Shown here: piece by piece, positions 35,619-44,877 of the stretch
Position numbering within the stretch: the first letter of the stretch is position 1
How the letters are laid out: the number at the start of each line of letters is the position of its first letter
Assembly: GCF_021502675.1 (NCBI RefSeq)
Contig: NZ_JAKFHA010000005.1
Location: 201,596 to 265,595 of the forward strand
DNA from: Yinghuangia soli
GTDB lineage: Bacteria; Actinomycetota; Actinomycetes; Streptomycetales; Streptomycetaceae
Length of the DNA: 64,000 nucleotides
Direction of reading: 5' to 3'
The notes under the pieces: model-generated
The model's input: the letters and a program-made list of their open reading frames with translations, nothing else
Told to the model about the DNA's origin: nothing
The model's database searches: none
Made by a program: the position numbers and the translations under genes

Positions 35619-36988
35619 GCGGCGTCCTCTTCCTCGGCGGAGTCGGCGGAGTCGGCGGAATCGGCGGGGTCTTCGGTGCCGGCGGGCTCCGGCGGTGCCG
35701 CGTCGGCGGCGGCCTCGGGCAGGTAGGTGAGCACGATCCGGTTGTCGGCGCGGAACGTTTCGGCGGCCACCCGCAGCACGTCCTCCTCGGTCACCGCGTC
35801 CAGCAGCTCGATCCGGGACCGGATGTGCTCGGCGTCGCCGAACCGGGTCGCGTACTGGCCGAGTGCGTCCGCGCGGCTGTTGACGGTGGCCAGCTCGCGC
35901 AGCCAGTCCGCGGTCAACATGGCCCGGGCCCGGTCCAGTTCGGCCGCGGTGACGCCGCCCTGCGCGGCCTCGTCGCAGACCTCGACGTACGCGGCGACCA
36001 CGTCCTCGGCGGCGATCCCTTCGCGCGGCGCACACGCGCCCATCACCATCGACGGGTAGTGCATCAGCCCCCACGCGGCCATGAACCCGCCCTCGGCCTG
36101 CGCGAGGCGGCGGTCGGTGACGAGCGCGCGGTAGAGCCGCGAGCCGCGGCCGCGGCCCAGCACGGTGGTGAGGATCTCGGCGGCCGGGAAGTCCGCGGAT
36201 CCCCACGCGGGGCCGCGGTGGCACAGGAACGCGCGCGGCACCGGGACGTCCTCGGCCAGGGTGACCGCGCACGGCGCGCCGAACTGCCGGGGCAGCGGCT
36301 CCGGTTGCGGGGCCGGGAAGGAGCCGCGCGCGGTGAGCCGGCCGAAGTAGCGCTCGGCCAGCGCCACGACGTTGTCCGGGTCGACGTCGCCGACGACGGT
36401 GAGCACGGCATTGTCGGGCGCGTAGTAGGTGGCGTGGAACTCGGTGAAGTCGGCCAGCGAGGCACTGTCCAGCTCGGCCATCGAGCCGATCGTGGAGTGC
36501 GCGTACGGATGGCCTTCGGGGTAGGCGAGGCCGACCATGACCTCGGTCCAGCGGCCGTACGGCACGTTGTCGTAGCGCTGCCGGCGCTCGTTCTTGACCA
36601 CGTCGCGCTGGTTGTCCAGGGTCTCCTGGGTGAGCGCGAGCGAGCCCATGCGGTCCGCCTCGAGCCACAGCGCGAGTTCGAGCCGGCCGGACGGCACGGT
36701 CTGGTAGTAGTTCGTGCGGTCCGGGTTGGTGGACGCGTTGATCGCGTCGCCGCCGCAGGCCTGGATCAGCGCGAAGTGCTCGCTCTTGGCCACGTGCGCG
36801 GAGCCCTCGAACATCAGGTGCTCGAAGAGGTGCGCGAACCCGTGCTTGCCGGGCGGCTCGTGCCGGGCGCCGACGTCGTACCAGAGGTTGACCGCGGCCA
36901 GCGGCACCGACGGGTCCGGGGCGACGACCACGCGAAGGCCGTTGGCCAGCGTCGTCTGGTGGATCGGCCAGGGGAATGCGGCGGGCAT
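35615..36988 (-). CDS. M16B zinc metallopeptidase, catalytic subunit
   Basis: 457 residues. The inverted zinc motif HLFEH is at 53-57, and the third ligand glutamate is in KNERRQRYDN at 134. It should cleave short unfolded peptides within a closed heterodimer with the product of the following gene. The C-terminus is acidic and repetitive (a DPADSADSADSAEEED-like tail). No signal peptide: the MPAAFPWPIHQTTLANGLRV start enters the fold directly, so it is cytoplasmic. ATG at 36988 is preceded by a GGAGGGAC-type sequence on the coding strand. Confidence 0.9.
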   Translation of the reverse strand: MPAAFPWPIHQTTLANGLRVVVAPDPSVPLAAVNLWYDVGARHEPPGKHGFAHLFEHLMFEGSAHVAKSEHFALIQACGGDAINASTNPDRTNYYQTVPSGRLELALWLEADRMGSLALTQETLDNQRDVVKNERRQRYDNVPYGRWTEVMVGLAYPEGHPYAHSTIGSMAELDSASLADFTEFHATYYAPDNAVLTVVGDVDPDNVVALAERYFGRLTARGSFPAPQPEPLPRQFGAPCAVTLAEDVPVPRAFLCHRGPAWGSADFPAAEILTTVLGRGRGSRLYRALVTDRRLAQAEGGFMAAWGLMHYPSMVMGACAPREGIAAEDVVAAYVEVCDEAAQGGVTAAELDRARAMLTADWLRELATVNSRADALGQYATRFGDAEHIRSRIELLDAVTEEDVLRVAAETFRADNRIVLTYLPEAAADAAPPEPAGTEDPADSADSADSAEEEDAA

Positions 36989-37142
36989 CGGCGGGTCCCT
37001 CCCCGGGACGCCCGGTACGCGGCACCGCGCCCCGTACCGACGGCCCACCTCGGATGGCGATGGATGACGGTCGGCCAAGTATCACAGGTGGCGGTGACTG
37101 CGGTGCGGGACATGGACCGCCCGGCCGCCCGGGAACGGCCGC

Positions 37143-37181
37143 GGGCCCGGGACGCCGCCGAGTGGCGGACGTCCCGGGCCC
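37143..37181. terminator. terminator between SRPBCC and M16 genes
   Basis: A 12-bp stem (GGGCCCGGGACG) continued by an inner CCGCC/GGCGG stem with one bulged base, downstream of the minus-strand SRPBCC gene. Confidence 0.75.
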
Positions 37182-37250
37182 GGGATCAGCTGCGTGCGGC
37201 GGCCCGAAGGCGCCGGGGCCGGCCGGGGATCGGGCCGGCGGGCCGGGCGG

Positions 37251-37679
37251 TCAGGCGAACAGCGCCTGGAACTTGCCCAGCGACTCGACCAGGGCCTCCT
37301 GGGTGGCCTTGGTGACCTTGCCGGCCATCATCGAGACCGCGCCGCCCTTGACCTCGGAGTCGATCTTGAAGAGGGTGCCCTCGCCGTTGGCCTCGACGAT
37401 GAAGGACTCGGTCATGCCGACGCCCATCGGGCCCTTGCCCTCGAGGTCGATGCGGACGCCGGCCTCGACGTTCTTGATCGTCCACTTGATGTCGGCCGGG
37501 AAGCCCATCATCTTCATCTTCTCGTCGTACTCGACGCCGGCCTCGAGCTTCTCGGGACCGCCGGCCGGGAACTCGACGTGGGGGACCATCCACTTGGGGA
37601 AGTCTTCGAACTTGATCAGCTGGGCCCAGACCGCCTCGGGGGCGGCGGCGATCTCGATCTGCTCGTTGATGACAGGCAT
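37251..37679 (-). CDS. SRPBCC-family (START-like/CoxG-type) protein
   Basis: 142 residues with a helix-grip fold: MPVINEQIEIAAAPEAVWAQ at the start, WMVPHVEFP, and a long C-terminal helix VTKATQEALVESLGKFQALF. Such proteins bind hydrophobic ligands, and CoxG relatives serve membrane attachment of CO dehydrogenase, but no cox genes are here. ATG at 37679 is about eight bases from AAGGA; an ATG six bases upstream is the alternative. Flanked by hairpins, it seems monocistronic. Confidence 0.8.
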   Translation of the reverse strand: MPVINEQIEIAAAPEAVWAQLIKFEDFPKWMVPHVEFPAGGPEKLEAGVEYDEKMKMMGFPADIKWTIKNVEAGVRIDLEGKGPMGVGMTESFIVEANGEGTLFKIDSEVKGGAVSMMAGKVTKATQEALVESLGKFQALFA

Positions 37680-37903
37680 GCGCATGGTCCTTCTGCTCGG
37701 CACGCGGGCGGGCGGGCTGCTGCGTGCGGTTATCGCAGTTCACGGGTGCTGCTTGGGCGCCGGGGAGTCCTGGGCACGTACCTGCGCGCGCGGTCGTCCC
37801 CGCCGGAACCGGGTGCCGCGAAGCTATCGCCGATATTTGGCACAGTCAATGGTGTCTGCGTCCGGGTTCGGACGGAAAGTGACGGCCGCCGCGCGGCCGC
37901 AGG

Positions 37904-38392
37904 TCAGCCGCCCGCGCGGGCGCCGGGCGGCATGAGGACGCGGTCCGGATCGCCGGGCCCGGAGGCCGCGGAGACGCGCCCGGGACCCACCGGCTCGCCG
38001 CAGTGCCCGCAGGTCGTGACGGTGTCGACGGGGTGCCCGCAGGCCTTGTGCACGACCACGAGCGGAGGGCCGTCGGGGGCGGCCCAGGCATCGCCCCACT
38101 CGCGCATCGCATTGAGCACCGGCCACATCGCGCGGCCCTTGTCGGTCAGCCGGTAGTCGTACCGGACGGGGTTGTCCTGGTAGGGGCGCCGCTCCAGCAC
38201 GCCGTGCGCGGTCAGGTGCTCCAGGCGCTGGGCCAGGACGTTGCGGGAAATGCCGAGCCGGCTCTGGAAGTCGTCGAAGCGCGTGACGCCGAGGAACGCA
38301 TCGCGGACCACGAGCATGCTCCACCACTCGCCGGCCACCTCGAGGAACTGGGCGACCGAGCAGGGCATGTCTTCGAAGCTCTTGCGGCGCAT
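37904..38392 (-). CDS. HxlR-family transcriptional regulator with Cys-rich tail
   Basis: 162 residues. Residues 8-105 form the HxlR winged helix (CSVAQFLEVAGEWWSMLVVR, RLGISRNVLAQRLEHLTAHG). An additional C-terminal segment has four cysteines and a histidine (KACGHPVDTVTTCGHCGEPV), like a small zinc ribbon, which is uncommon in this family. It probably represses the divergent MFS exporter; a pair of 23-bp inverted repeats fills the gap between them. Some HxlR members sense aldehydes or quinones through the conserved N-terminal Cys, present here at residue 11. Confidence 0.9.
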   Translation of the reverse strand: MRRKSFEDMPCSVAQFLEVAGEWWSMLVVRDAFLGVTRFDDFQSRLGISRNVLAQRLEHLTAHGVLERRPYQDNPVRYDYRLTDKGRAMWPVLNAMREWGDAWAAPDGPPLVVVHKACGHPVDTVTTCGHCGEPVGPGRVSAASGPGDPDRVLMPPGARAGG

Positions 38393-38403
38393 GCGGCCAG
38401 CCT

Positions 38404-38471
38404 AGTGGGTTGCGTCAAAGGACTCACTTCGGCCAGCATGGCGACGCCTGAGTTCTTTCATGCAACTCACT
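38404..38471. promoter_or_regulatory. HxlR operator: two inverted 23-bp sites
   Basis: The site at 38404-38426 (AGTGGGTTGCGTCAAAGGAC, then TCA) and the reverse complement of 38449-38471 agree at 19 of 23 positions. The spacer is 22 bp, so the sites are about 45 bp apart centre to centre. They occupy the divergent promoter region of the HxlR and MFS genes. Confidence 0.75.
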
Positions 38472-38527
38472 CGATGCACGGACCGGGGCGCAGCCGCGTG
38501 CGCGCCACCTGGGGAGGGGACCGACAA

Positions 38528-40141
38528 ATGCCACCTGACCAAGTCGCCGCGGGAGCGGGACACTCCGCCGCACCCGAAGGAACCGGAGCCACTGGAGCCG
38601 AAGTGCCGGGAACGGCACGGGGGCGGACGGTCATTGCGGCGGTCGTCTGCGCCGGGGTCGTGCTCGTCAACCTCGACCTCTTCATCGTCAACGTCGCCGT
38701 ACCGGCCATGGCCCGTACGTGGTCCGGTGCGGACCTCGCCGACCTTTCGTGGGTCCTCAACGGCTACGCGGTGGTCTTCGCGGCCCTGCTCGTCCCGGCC
38801 GGCCGGCTGGCCGACCGCAGCGGGCACCGGGCCGCGTTCCTGCGCGGCACCGTGCTGTTCACGCTCGCATCCGCACTCTGCGCCGCGGCGCCCGGTGTCG
38901 CGTGGCTGGTCGGCGCGCGGCTCCTGCAGGCCGCCGGTGCGGCCCTGCTGATGCCCGCCTCGCTCGGCCTGCTCATGTCGGCCTACCCGCCCGAGAAGCG
39001 CGCCGCGGTGGTGCGCGTGTGGACCGCGCTCGGCGGCTTGGCCGCGGCGCTGGGACCGGTGCTCGGCGGGCTGCTCGTCGCGTCCGGCTGGCGCTGGGTG
39101 TTCCTGGTCAACGTCCCGGTCGGGGTGCTGGCCGTCGTGGTCGGCATACGCGTACTCCCGCGGGGGCCGGCCGCGGCGCGCGAGCCGCTGCCCGACCTGC
39201 TCGGCGCAGCACTGCTCGCGTCCGGGATCGGTGCTCTCGCCCTGGGCCTGGTCAAGGCCGAGGACTGGGGCTGGGCCGGCGGCCGGACGCTGGCCGCCTG
39301 GGCCGTGGCGGTCCTGGCCGCCGCCGGGTTCGCGTACCGCACGGCCCGGCACCCGCGGCCCGTCGTGGCCCCGGCGCTGCTCCGGATCAGGGCGTTCAGC
39401 GTGGCCGGTCTCGCGTCCGTGCTCTTCGGCCTCGCCTTCGCCGGGATGCTGCTCTCCATCGTGCTGTGGTGCCAAGGGGTATGGGACTGGTCCGCGCTGC
39501 GCACCGGCCTGGCGATCGCCCCCGGCCCGCTGCTCGTCCCGCCGACCGCGATCCTGGCCGGCGGCCTGGTGGCGCGCATCGGCCCCGGCCTGCTCGCCGC
39601 GATCGGCGGCACGGTCTTCGCCGCCGGGACGCTGTGGTGGGCGCTGCTGCTCGATCCGGGTGCCTCCTACGCCGCGGCGCTGCTGCCCGGCATGGCGCTG
39701 ACCGGCGTCGGGGTCGGCATGATGCTGCCCACCCTGGTCGCCGCCGCGGCCACCGCGGTGCCGCAGGAACACGCCGCGACCGGCTCGGCGGTCGTCACCA
39801 TGCTCCGCCAACTCGGCGCGGTACTGGGGGTCTCGCTGACCGTCCTGCTGCTCGGCACCGGAGCCGGGGCGGCCGGGGACCCGGCCGGCGGCTTCGCCCG
39901 CGCCTGGTACCTGCTCGCCGGATCCTCGCTGGCCGCCGCACTTGCCGCGCTGCTCCTCGTGCCGCGCGGACCGCAGGCACCGCAGGGGCCGCAGGGCCCG
40001 CCCGCGGCGCCGTCCGCGGCCGGTCTGCCCGCCGCCGGCGTACCGGCGTACGGTGCAGGGGCGCACCACCCGGCGGACAGCGCCGACGCAGCAGAGACCG
40101 CGGACCGAGCGGCCTCGCGGAAGACGGGGAAAGCGACATGA
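38528..40141 (+). CDS. MFS drug exporter, DHA2 (14-helix) family
   Basis: 537 residues with about 14 membrane helices. Helix 1 carries the DHA2 motif LDLFIVNVAVPAM, followed by WVLNGYAVVFAALLVPAGRL and motif A GRLADRSGHR; the motif-C-like AALGPVLGGLL follows. These proton-driven exporters remove cationic drugs or self-made metabolites. The C-terminal 60 residues are a disordered Pro/Ala/Gly-rich tail. ATG at 38528 has GGGGAGGGG upstream. It is divergent from, and likely controlled by, the HxlR regulator, and its stop overlaps the next gene (ATGA). Confidence 0.9.
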   Translation: MPPDQVAAGAGHSAAPEGTGATGAEVPGTARGRTVIAAVVCAGVVLVNLDLFIVNVAVPAMARTWSGADLADLSWVLNGYAVVFAALLVPAGRLADRSGHRAAFLRGTVLFTLASALCAAAPGVAWLVGARLLQAAGAALLMPASLGLLMSAYPPEKRAAVVRVWTALGGLAAALGPVLGGLLVASGWRWVFLVNVPVGVLAVVVGIRVLPRGPAAAREPLPDLLGAALLASGIGALALGLVKAEDWGWAGGRTLAAWAVAVLAAAGFAYRTARHPRPVVAPALLRIRAFSVAGLASVLFGLAFAGMLLSIVLWCQGVWDWSALRTGLAIAPGPLLVPPTAILAGGLVARIGPGLLAAIGGTVFAAGTLWWALLLDPGASYAAALLPGMALTGVGVGMMLPTLVAAAATAVPQEHAATGSAVVTMLRQLGAVLGVSLTVLLLGTGAGAAGDPAGGFARAWYLLAGSSLAAALAALLLVPRGPQAPQGPQGPPAAPSAAGLPAAGVPAYGAGAHHPADSADAAETADRAASRKTGKAT

Positions 40142-41004
40142 CGTTCGAGACCCATCCGGCCCGGCGCCTGTGGGCGGGCATCGAACCCCTGCACGCCCTG
40201 GTCTACTTCGCCCCCGAGGTCGCCGAGGGCGCCAAGGCGATCGGGCTGAAGGGCTGGTTCATGGGCTACTTCGCGGGCCGCGCCGCGCCCCTCGGCGCGG
40301 TGGGCCCCGAGGCGGTGACCGCGATGTTCTTCGGCTTCGCGCCCGACCGCGTGCAGCGCGCGCTGCCCGACGCGTGGGCGTTCGCGCCGCCCGAGAAGGT
40401 CCTCGCCACGCAGCTCGAAACGGTCGACCGGGCCTTGGAGCGCGCGCTGCCGCCCGGCTCCGAGGCCGACCAGGAGCGCCTCGTCACGCTCCTCGAACAC
40501 GCAGTGGGCAACTGCGACTTCGGCGGCCGGCCGCTGGCCGCGGCCTGGTCCGCCGTGCGGCTCCCGGACGACGCCTCGGCCAGGCTGCGGCTGTGGCGAG
40601 CCGCCACCGTCCTGCGCGAGCACCGCGGCGACGGCCACGTGCTGGCCTGCGTCGACCACGGCCTGGACGGCCTGCACGCGGCGATCACGCACGCTGCCAC
40701 CGGGCTCACCCCCGGGCAGCGCGTGCAGACCACCCGCGGGTGGACCGAGGCACAGTGGGAGCGGGCCCTGGTCGACCTGATCGGGCGCGGCATCCTGGAC
40801 AGCGCGGGCGACCTCACCGACACCGGCACGGCGCTGCGCACCTCGGTCGAGGAGGCCACCAACCGCCTGGCGTCCGCACCGCTGCGCGCACTGGGGGAGT
40901 ACGCCGTCGAGGAGGCCGTCAACCTGGCCGTGCCGCTGGCCCGCTACATCATGGACACCGACGCGGTCCCGGTGCCCAACCCGGTCGGCATCGTCCGTCC
41001 GTGA
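40138..41004 (+). CDS. SCO6745-family protein
   Basis: 288 residues, matching the SCO6745 family of actinomycetes (RLWAGIEPLHALVYFAPEVA, GLKGWFMGYFAGRAAPLG, RGWTEAQWERALVDLIGRGI). It is mainly alpha-helical; the C-terminal part looks like a winged helix, which has led to a suggested regulatory role, unproven. ATG at 40138 overlaps the MFS stop codon by four bases, so it is translationally coupled to the exporter and presumably shares its inducer. Confidence 0.8.
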   Translation: MTFETHPARRLWAGIEPLHALVYFAPEVAEGAKAIGLKGWFMGYFAGRAAPLGAVGPEAVTAMFFGFAPDRVQRALPDAWAFAPPEKVLATQLETVDRALERALPPGSEADQERLVTLLEHAVGNCDFGGRPLAAAWSAVRLPDDASARLRLWRAATVLREHRGDGHVLACVDHGLDGLHAAITHAATGLTPGQRVQTTRGWTEAQWERALVDLIGRGILDSAGDLTDTGTALRTSVEEATNRLASAPLRALGEYAVEEAVNLAVPLARYIMDTDAVPVPNPVGIVRP

Positions 41005-41027
41005 CGGCAGAGGCAGGCGGCAGGACG

Positions 41028-41072
41028 GGCCGTGCGCCGCGCCACCGGGATCACCGGTCGCGACGCACGGCC
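41028..41072. terminator. bidirectional terminator before the alpha-glucosidase gene
   Basis: An outer nine-base stem (GGCCGTGCG/CGCACGGCC) encloses an inner ACCGG/CCGGT stem, between the convergent ends at 41004 and 41123. Confidence 0.65.
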
Positions 41073-41122
41073 TTCCGCGCATCCCCGCGCGCTCGCGGCG
41101 CACCTGTCGGCCGCGCGAGTCC

Positions 41123-42781
41123 TCACATACGCAGCCACGCCGCGGTGTCCGCGGGGAGTTCCCCGCCGGCCGCCATCGGCCCACTGGCGACGAGCACCGC
41201 ATCGTGCCGCGGCAGCGCGACCGGGGTCGGCCCCAGATTGACCACGCAGGCGAAGCGGTCGCCCCGGCGGAACGCCAGGGTCTGCGGAGCGGCGTCCGGC
41301 AGCCACGCCAACGTGCCGTCGCCGAGCGCGGGTTCGGCCCGGCGCAGGCGGATCGCGGTGCGGTACAGCTCCAGCATCGAGTCCGGGTCGCCGTCCTGCG
41401 CGGCGGCGGTACGCGGCGCCCAGTCGTCCGGCTGCGGCAGCCACGGCCGGGCCGCGCTTTCCGCGGGGCCGAATCCGTACGGCGGCGCGTCGCCCGACCA
41501 CGGCAGCGGCACGCGGCAGCCGTCCCGCCCCGGCGACACGCCTCCCGAGCGCAGCGCCATCGGGTCCTGCAGCTGGTCGGCCGGGATGTCCTCGACCTCC
41601 GGCAGGCCCAACTCCTCGCCCTGGTAGATGTACACCGCCCCCGGCAGGGCGAGGGTCAGCAGCGCCGCGGCCCGCGCCCGCCGGGTGCCCAGCTCCAGGT
41701 CGGTCGGCACTCCGCGGGCCTTCGCGGCGAACCCGAAGGAGGTGTCCTCGCGTCCGTAGCGCGTCACCGTGCGCGTCACGTCGTGGTTGGCGAGCACCCA
41801 CGTCGCGGGGGCGGACACCGGCGCGTGCGCGGCGAGCGTCTCCTCGATCGAATCGCGCAGCCGGTCCGCGTCCCACGGACAGGTCAGGAAGCCGAAGTTG
41901 AAGGCCGTGTGGATCTCGTCGCTGCGCAGGTAGCGGGCGAAGCGCTCGTGGTCGGGCAGCCAGATCTCGCCGATCAAAACCCGCGGGTCCGGGTACGAGT
42001 CGGCGATACGCCGCCACGACCGGTAGATGGCGTGCAGGCCGTCGCGGTCGATGTACGGGTGGCCGCCTTCCTGGGGCGCGCCCGCGGGGCCCACGAGGTC
42101 GGGGAGCGCCGGGTCCTTCTCCAGCAGGGCCGCCGAGTCGATGCGCACCCCGGAGGCCCCGCGGTCGAACCAGAAGCGCAGCACGTCCTCGTGCTCCGCG
42201 CGGACCGCCGGATGCGCCCAGTTGAGGTCGGGCTGCCGGGAGTCGAAGAGGTTCAAGTACCAGTCGCCGGGGGTGCCGTCCGGATCCGTGGTACGCGTCC
42301 AGGCCGGCCCGTGGAACTCGGATGTCCAGTTGTTGGGCGGCAGTTCGCCGTCCGGGCCGCGGCCCGGACGGAACCAGAACAGCTCGCGCTCGGGCGCGGC
42401 CGGGTCGGCGGCGGCCGCCCGGAACCACGGGTGCTCGCTCGACACGTGGTTGGGGACGATGTCGACGATCGTCCGGATGCCCAGTTCGAGTGCGTCGGCC
42501 ATCAGCTTCTCGGCGCCGGCCAGCGTGCCGAACTCCGGTGCGACACCGCGGTAGTCGGCCACGTCGTAGCCGCCGTCCGCCATCGGCGAGGGGTACCAGG
42601 GATTGAACCACAGCGCGTCGACGCCGAGTTCGGCCAAGTACGGCAGCTTCTGCCGGACCCCGGCCAGGTCGCCCGTACCGTCGCCGTCGCCGTCGGCGAA
42701 GCTGCGCGGATAGACCTGGTAGATCACCGCGCTGCGCCACCACGGGGTCTCCGGTGCGTTGTGCGGGCCGTGCTCTGCCAC
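41123..42781 (-). CDS. aglA: GH13 alpha-glucosidase (oligo-1,6/1,4-glucosidase type)
   Basis: 552 residues, the usual length. All GH13 regions are present: DIVPNH (107-112), GVRIDS with nucleophile Asp215, GEIW with acid/base Glu272, and ANHDV with Asp334. There is no signal peptide, so it acts in the cytoplasm on imported maltose, maltodextrin or isomaltose-type sugars. GTG at 42781 has AAAGGA eight bases upstream. It is the last gene of the LacI-binding protein-permease-permease-glucosidase series, 90 bp after the second permease. The fine specificity cannot be read from the sequence. Confidence 0.9.
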   Translation of the reverse strand: MAEHGPHNAPETPWWRSAVIYQVYPRSFADGDGDGTGDLAGVRQKLPYLAELGVDALWFNPWYPSPMADGGYDVADYRGVAPEFGTLAGAEKLMADALELGIRTIVDIVPNHVSSEHPWFRAAAADPAAPERELFWFRPGRGPDGELPPNNWTSEFHGPAWTRTTDPDGTPGDWYLNLFDSRQPDLNWAHPAVRAEHEDVLRFWFDRGASGVRIDSAALLEKDPALPDLVGPAGAPQEGGHPYIDRDGLHAIYRSWRRIADSYPDPRVLIGEIWLPDHERFARYLRSDEIHTAFNFGFLTCPWDADRLRDSIEETLAAHAPVSAPATWVLANHDVTRTVTRYGREDTSFGFAAKARGVPTDLELGTRRARAAALLTLALPGAVYIYQGEELGLPEVEDIPADQLQDPMALRSGGVSPGRDGCRVPLPWSGDAPPYGFGPAESAARPWLPQPDDWAPRTAAAQDGDPDSMLELYRTAIRLRRAEPALGDGTLAWLPDAAPQTLAFRRGDRFACVVNLGPTPVALPRHDAVLVASGPMAAGGELPADTAAWLRM

Positions 42782-42871
42782 GTCGCGTGTCCTTTCGGGC
42801 TGTACGGCAGTACGTCGTACCTCGTACGGCGGTGCGGGGTTGCGGGATGTGCGGGGGCGGGGGAGGGGCGG

Positions 42872-43765
42872 CTATTCCTTGACGCCGCCGGCGCTGATGC
42901 CGGCGATGATGTGCCGCTGGAAGAGGAGGAAGACGGCGACCACGGGGATGCTCGCGATGACCATGGCCGCGATCAGATAGGTCAGCGGGAGGCTCGCGGA
43001 GAGCTGCACGAGCGCGACGCTGATCGGCTGCTTGTCGGTGTCCGGGTAGACCAGCAGCGGCCACAGGAAGTCCTGCCAAACCGCGACCACCGCGAAGATC
43101 GACACGACGCCGAGCACCGGCCGCGACATGGGCAGCACGATGTACCACAGGCGGCGCAGCGGTCCGGCGCCGTCGATCGCGGCGGCCTCCAGGACGTCGC
43201 TCGGCAGCTGGTCGAAGAACCGCTTCAGCAGGTACAGGTTGAAGGCGTTCGCGACCGAGGGCAGCCAGATCGCCCACGGGGTGTTGAGCAGGTTGGCGCC
43301 CACGAACGGGACGTCCACCGCGGTCAGGTACTTGGGCACCAGCAGTGCGGACGCCGGGACCATCAAGGTCGCCAGGATGGCGCCCATCACGATCTGCCCG
43401 AACACCGGCTTGAGCTTGGACAGCGCGTACGCCGCCGCGGTGCACAGCACGATCTGGAACAGCCAGGCGCCGCCTGCCTGGAGGACCGTGTTGCGCAGCA
43501 CGCGCGCCAGGTCCATGCGGCTCCACGCCTCGGAGTAGTTGTCCGCGTGCCATTCCTCGGGCACGTACGTGGGCGGGCTCTGGAGGAGTTCGTCGGGGGA
43601 TTTGAACGCGCCGGTCACCATCCAGTAGATGGGGAACAGGAACGCGAAGGTGAAGCCGGCGACCGTCAGCGTGAACACGGTCCAGTAGGTCGCGCGGCCG
43701 CGCCGGGTGCGCAGGCGCATCGGCGATACGAGGGTGCGGACGTGCGTGGTCTCTTTGGCGGCCAT
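42872..43765 (-). CDS. malG: ABC sugar permease, MalG type
   Basis: 297 residues with six membrane helices. The EAA loop that docks to the ATPase is LEAAAIDGAGPLRRLWYIVL. A periplasm-side loop YVPEEWHADNYSEAWSRMDL is typical of MalG/MsmG. It begins 11 bases after the MalF-type gene, with GAGGAGGGCG as Shine-Dalgarno. No ATPase gene is in the operon; actinomycetes usually energise such importers with a shared MsiK encoded elsewhere, which is inference here. Confidence 0.9.
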   Translation of the reverse strand: MAAKETTHVRTLVSPMRLRTRRGRATYWTVFTLTVAGFTFAFLFPIYWMVTGAFKSPDELLQSPPTYVPEEWHADNYSEAWSRMDLARVLRNTVLQAGGAWLFQIVLCTAAAYALSKLKPVFGQIVMGAILATLMVPASALLVPKYLTAVDVPFVGANLLNTPWAIWLPSVANAFNLYLLKRFFDQLPSDVLEAAAIDGAGPLRRLWYIVLPMSRPVLGVVSIFAVVAVWQDFLWPLLVYPDTDKQPISVALVQLSASLPLTYLIAAMVIASIPVVAVFLLFQRHIIAGISAGGVKE

Positions 43766-43776
43766 CGTCGCCCTCC

Positions 43777-44766
43777 TCAGCCGTGGTGGCGGGTCAGGCG
43801 CAGGTAGAGCGCGGAGAAGGCGGCGAGGAAGGCCAGCAGGAGCACGCTCAGCGCGCAGGCGCTCCCGTAGTTGTTGTAGACGAAGGCGTACTTGTAGACG
43901 AGGTAGAGCACGGTGATGGTCGAGTCGCCCGGTCCGCCGCCGGTGATGATGAAGGGTTCGACGAACACCTGCATCGTGGCGATGATCTGCAGCAGCATCA
44001 GCATGAGGATCACGAAGCGCGTCTGCGGGATGGTGACGTGCCGGATCCGCTGCCACAGGTTGGCGCCGTCGAGTTCGGCGGCCTCGTAGAGCTCGCCGGG
44101 TATGCCCTGCAGTGCGGCGAGGTAGATGAGGACGGTGCCGCCCAGGTTGGCCCACGTGGCGACCAGGACCAGCGAGACCATCGCGGTGTCCTCGCCGTTG
44201 GTCCAGTTCGAGGTCGGCAGGTGCAGGGCCCGCAGCAGTTCGTTGAACAGGCCGGGACCCGGGTCGAAGAACCACTGCCACATGAGTGCGGTGACCACCG
44301 GCGGGATCATCACCGGCAGGTAGACCGCGAGCCGGAAGAACGTCTTGGCGTGCCGCATCTCGTTGATGAGCAGGGCCAGCAGGAACGGCACCACGAAGCC
44401 GATGAGCAGCGCCAGCAGCGTGAACTGCAGGGTGTTGCGCCACGCGGCGGCGAACTCCGGGTCGCGGAAGACCGTGGTGAAGTTGTCGAAGCCGGCCCAC
44501 TCGGTCCCGCCGCTCTCGCTCTGCCCGCCGGTGCGCTGGAAGGCCAGTTGGATCGCGCGGATCGCGGGGTACCACGAGAAGAGCGCGAAGCAGGCGAGCC
44601 CGCCGGCCAGGAAGCCGTAGGCCGTGAGGTTGTCGGTGATCTTGCGGCGCAGGCTGCCGGACGGCTTGCGGCCGGACGGGCCGGCCGCTCCGGACGTCAC
44701 CCGGGGCCTTCTCGGCTTTCCGGGTTCCCCGGGCTTCCGGGGCGCACCGACGGCGGTGCTGGTCAT
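43777..44766 (-). CDS. malF: ABC sugar permease, MalF type
   Basis: 329 residues. After a basic Pro/Gly-rich cytoplasmic lead of about 45 residues come six membrane helices; the EAA loop is LYEAAELDGANLWQRIRHVT. It is a shorter MalF without the large periplasmic domain of the enterobacterial protein, as usual in Gram-positives. ATG at 44766 begins MTSTAVGAPRKPGEPG. It is separated from the binding-protein gene by a 285-bp gap holding tandem repeats and a G/C homopolymer block that may be an incompletely resolved hairpin. Confidence 0.9.
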   Translation of the reverse strand: MTSTAVGAPRKPGEPGKPRRPRVTSGAAGPSGRKPSGSLRRKITDNLTAYGFLAGGLACFALFSWYPAIRAIQLAFQRTGGQSESGGTEWAGFDNFTTVFRDPEFAAAWRNTLQFTLLALLIGFVVPFLLALLINEMRHAKTFFRLAVYLPVMIPPVVTALMWQWFFDPGPGLFNELLRALHLPTSNWTNGEDTAMVSLVLVATWANLGGTVLIYLAALQGIPGELYEAAELDGANLWQRIRHVTIPQTRFVILMLMLLQIIATMQVFVEPFIITGGGPGDSTITVLYLVYKYAFVYNNYGSACALSVLLLAFLAAFSALYLRLTRHHG

Positions 44767-44877
44767 GGCGGGCACTCCCTCGCTGCGGCGGACGGGCCGG
44801 CGGCGGATGGCGGGTGGCGGTCGGTGGGGCCGGGGGACCAGGTCGCGGGGACCGGGGGCGGTCGGCCGCACGGTGAG

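Noticed and set aside
36988-37250. Promoter-proximal gene between SRPBCC and M16 genes
   Set aside because: Only a hairpin terminator and GC-rich spacer are present; no frame with a start signal.
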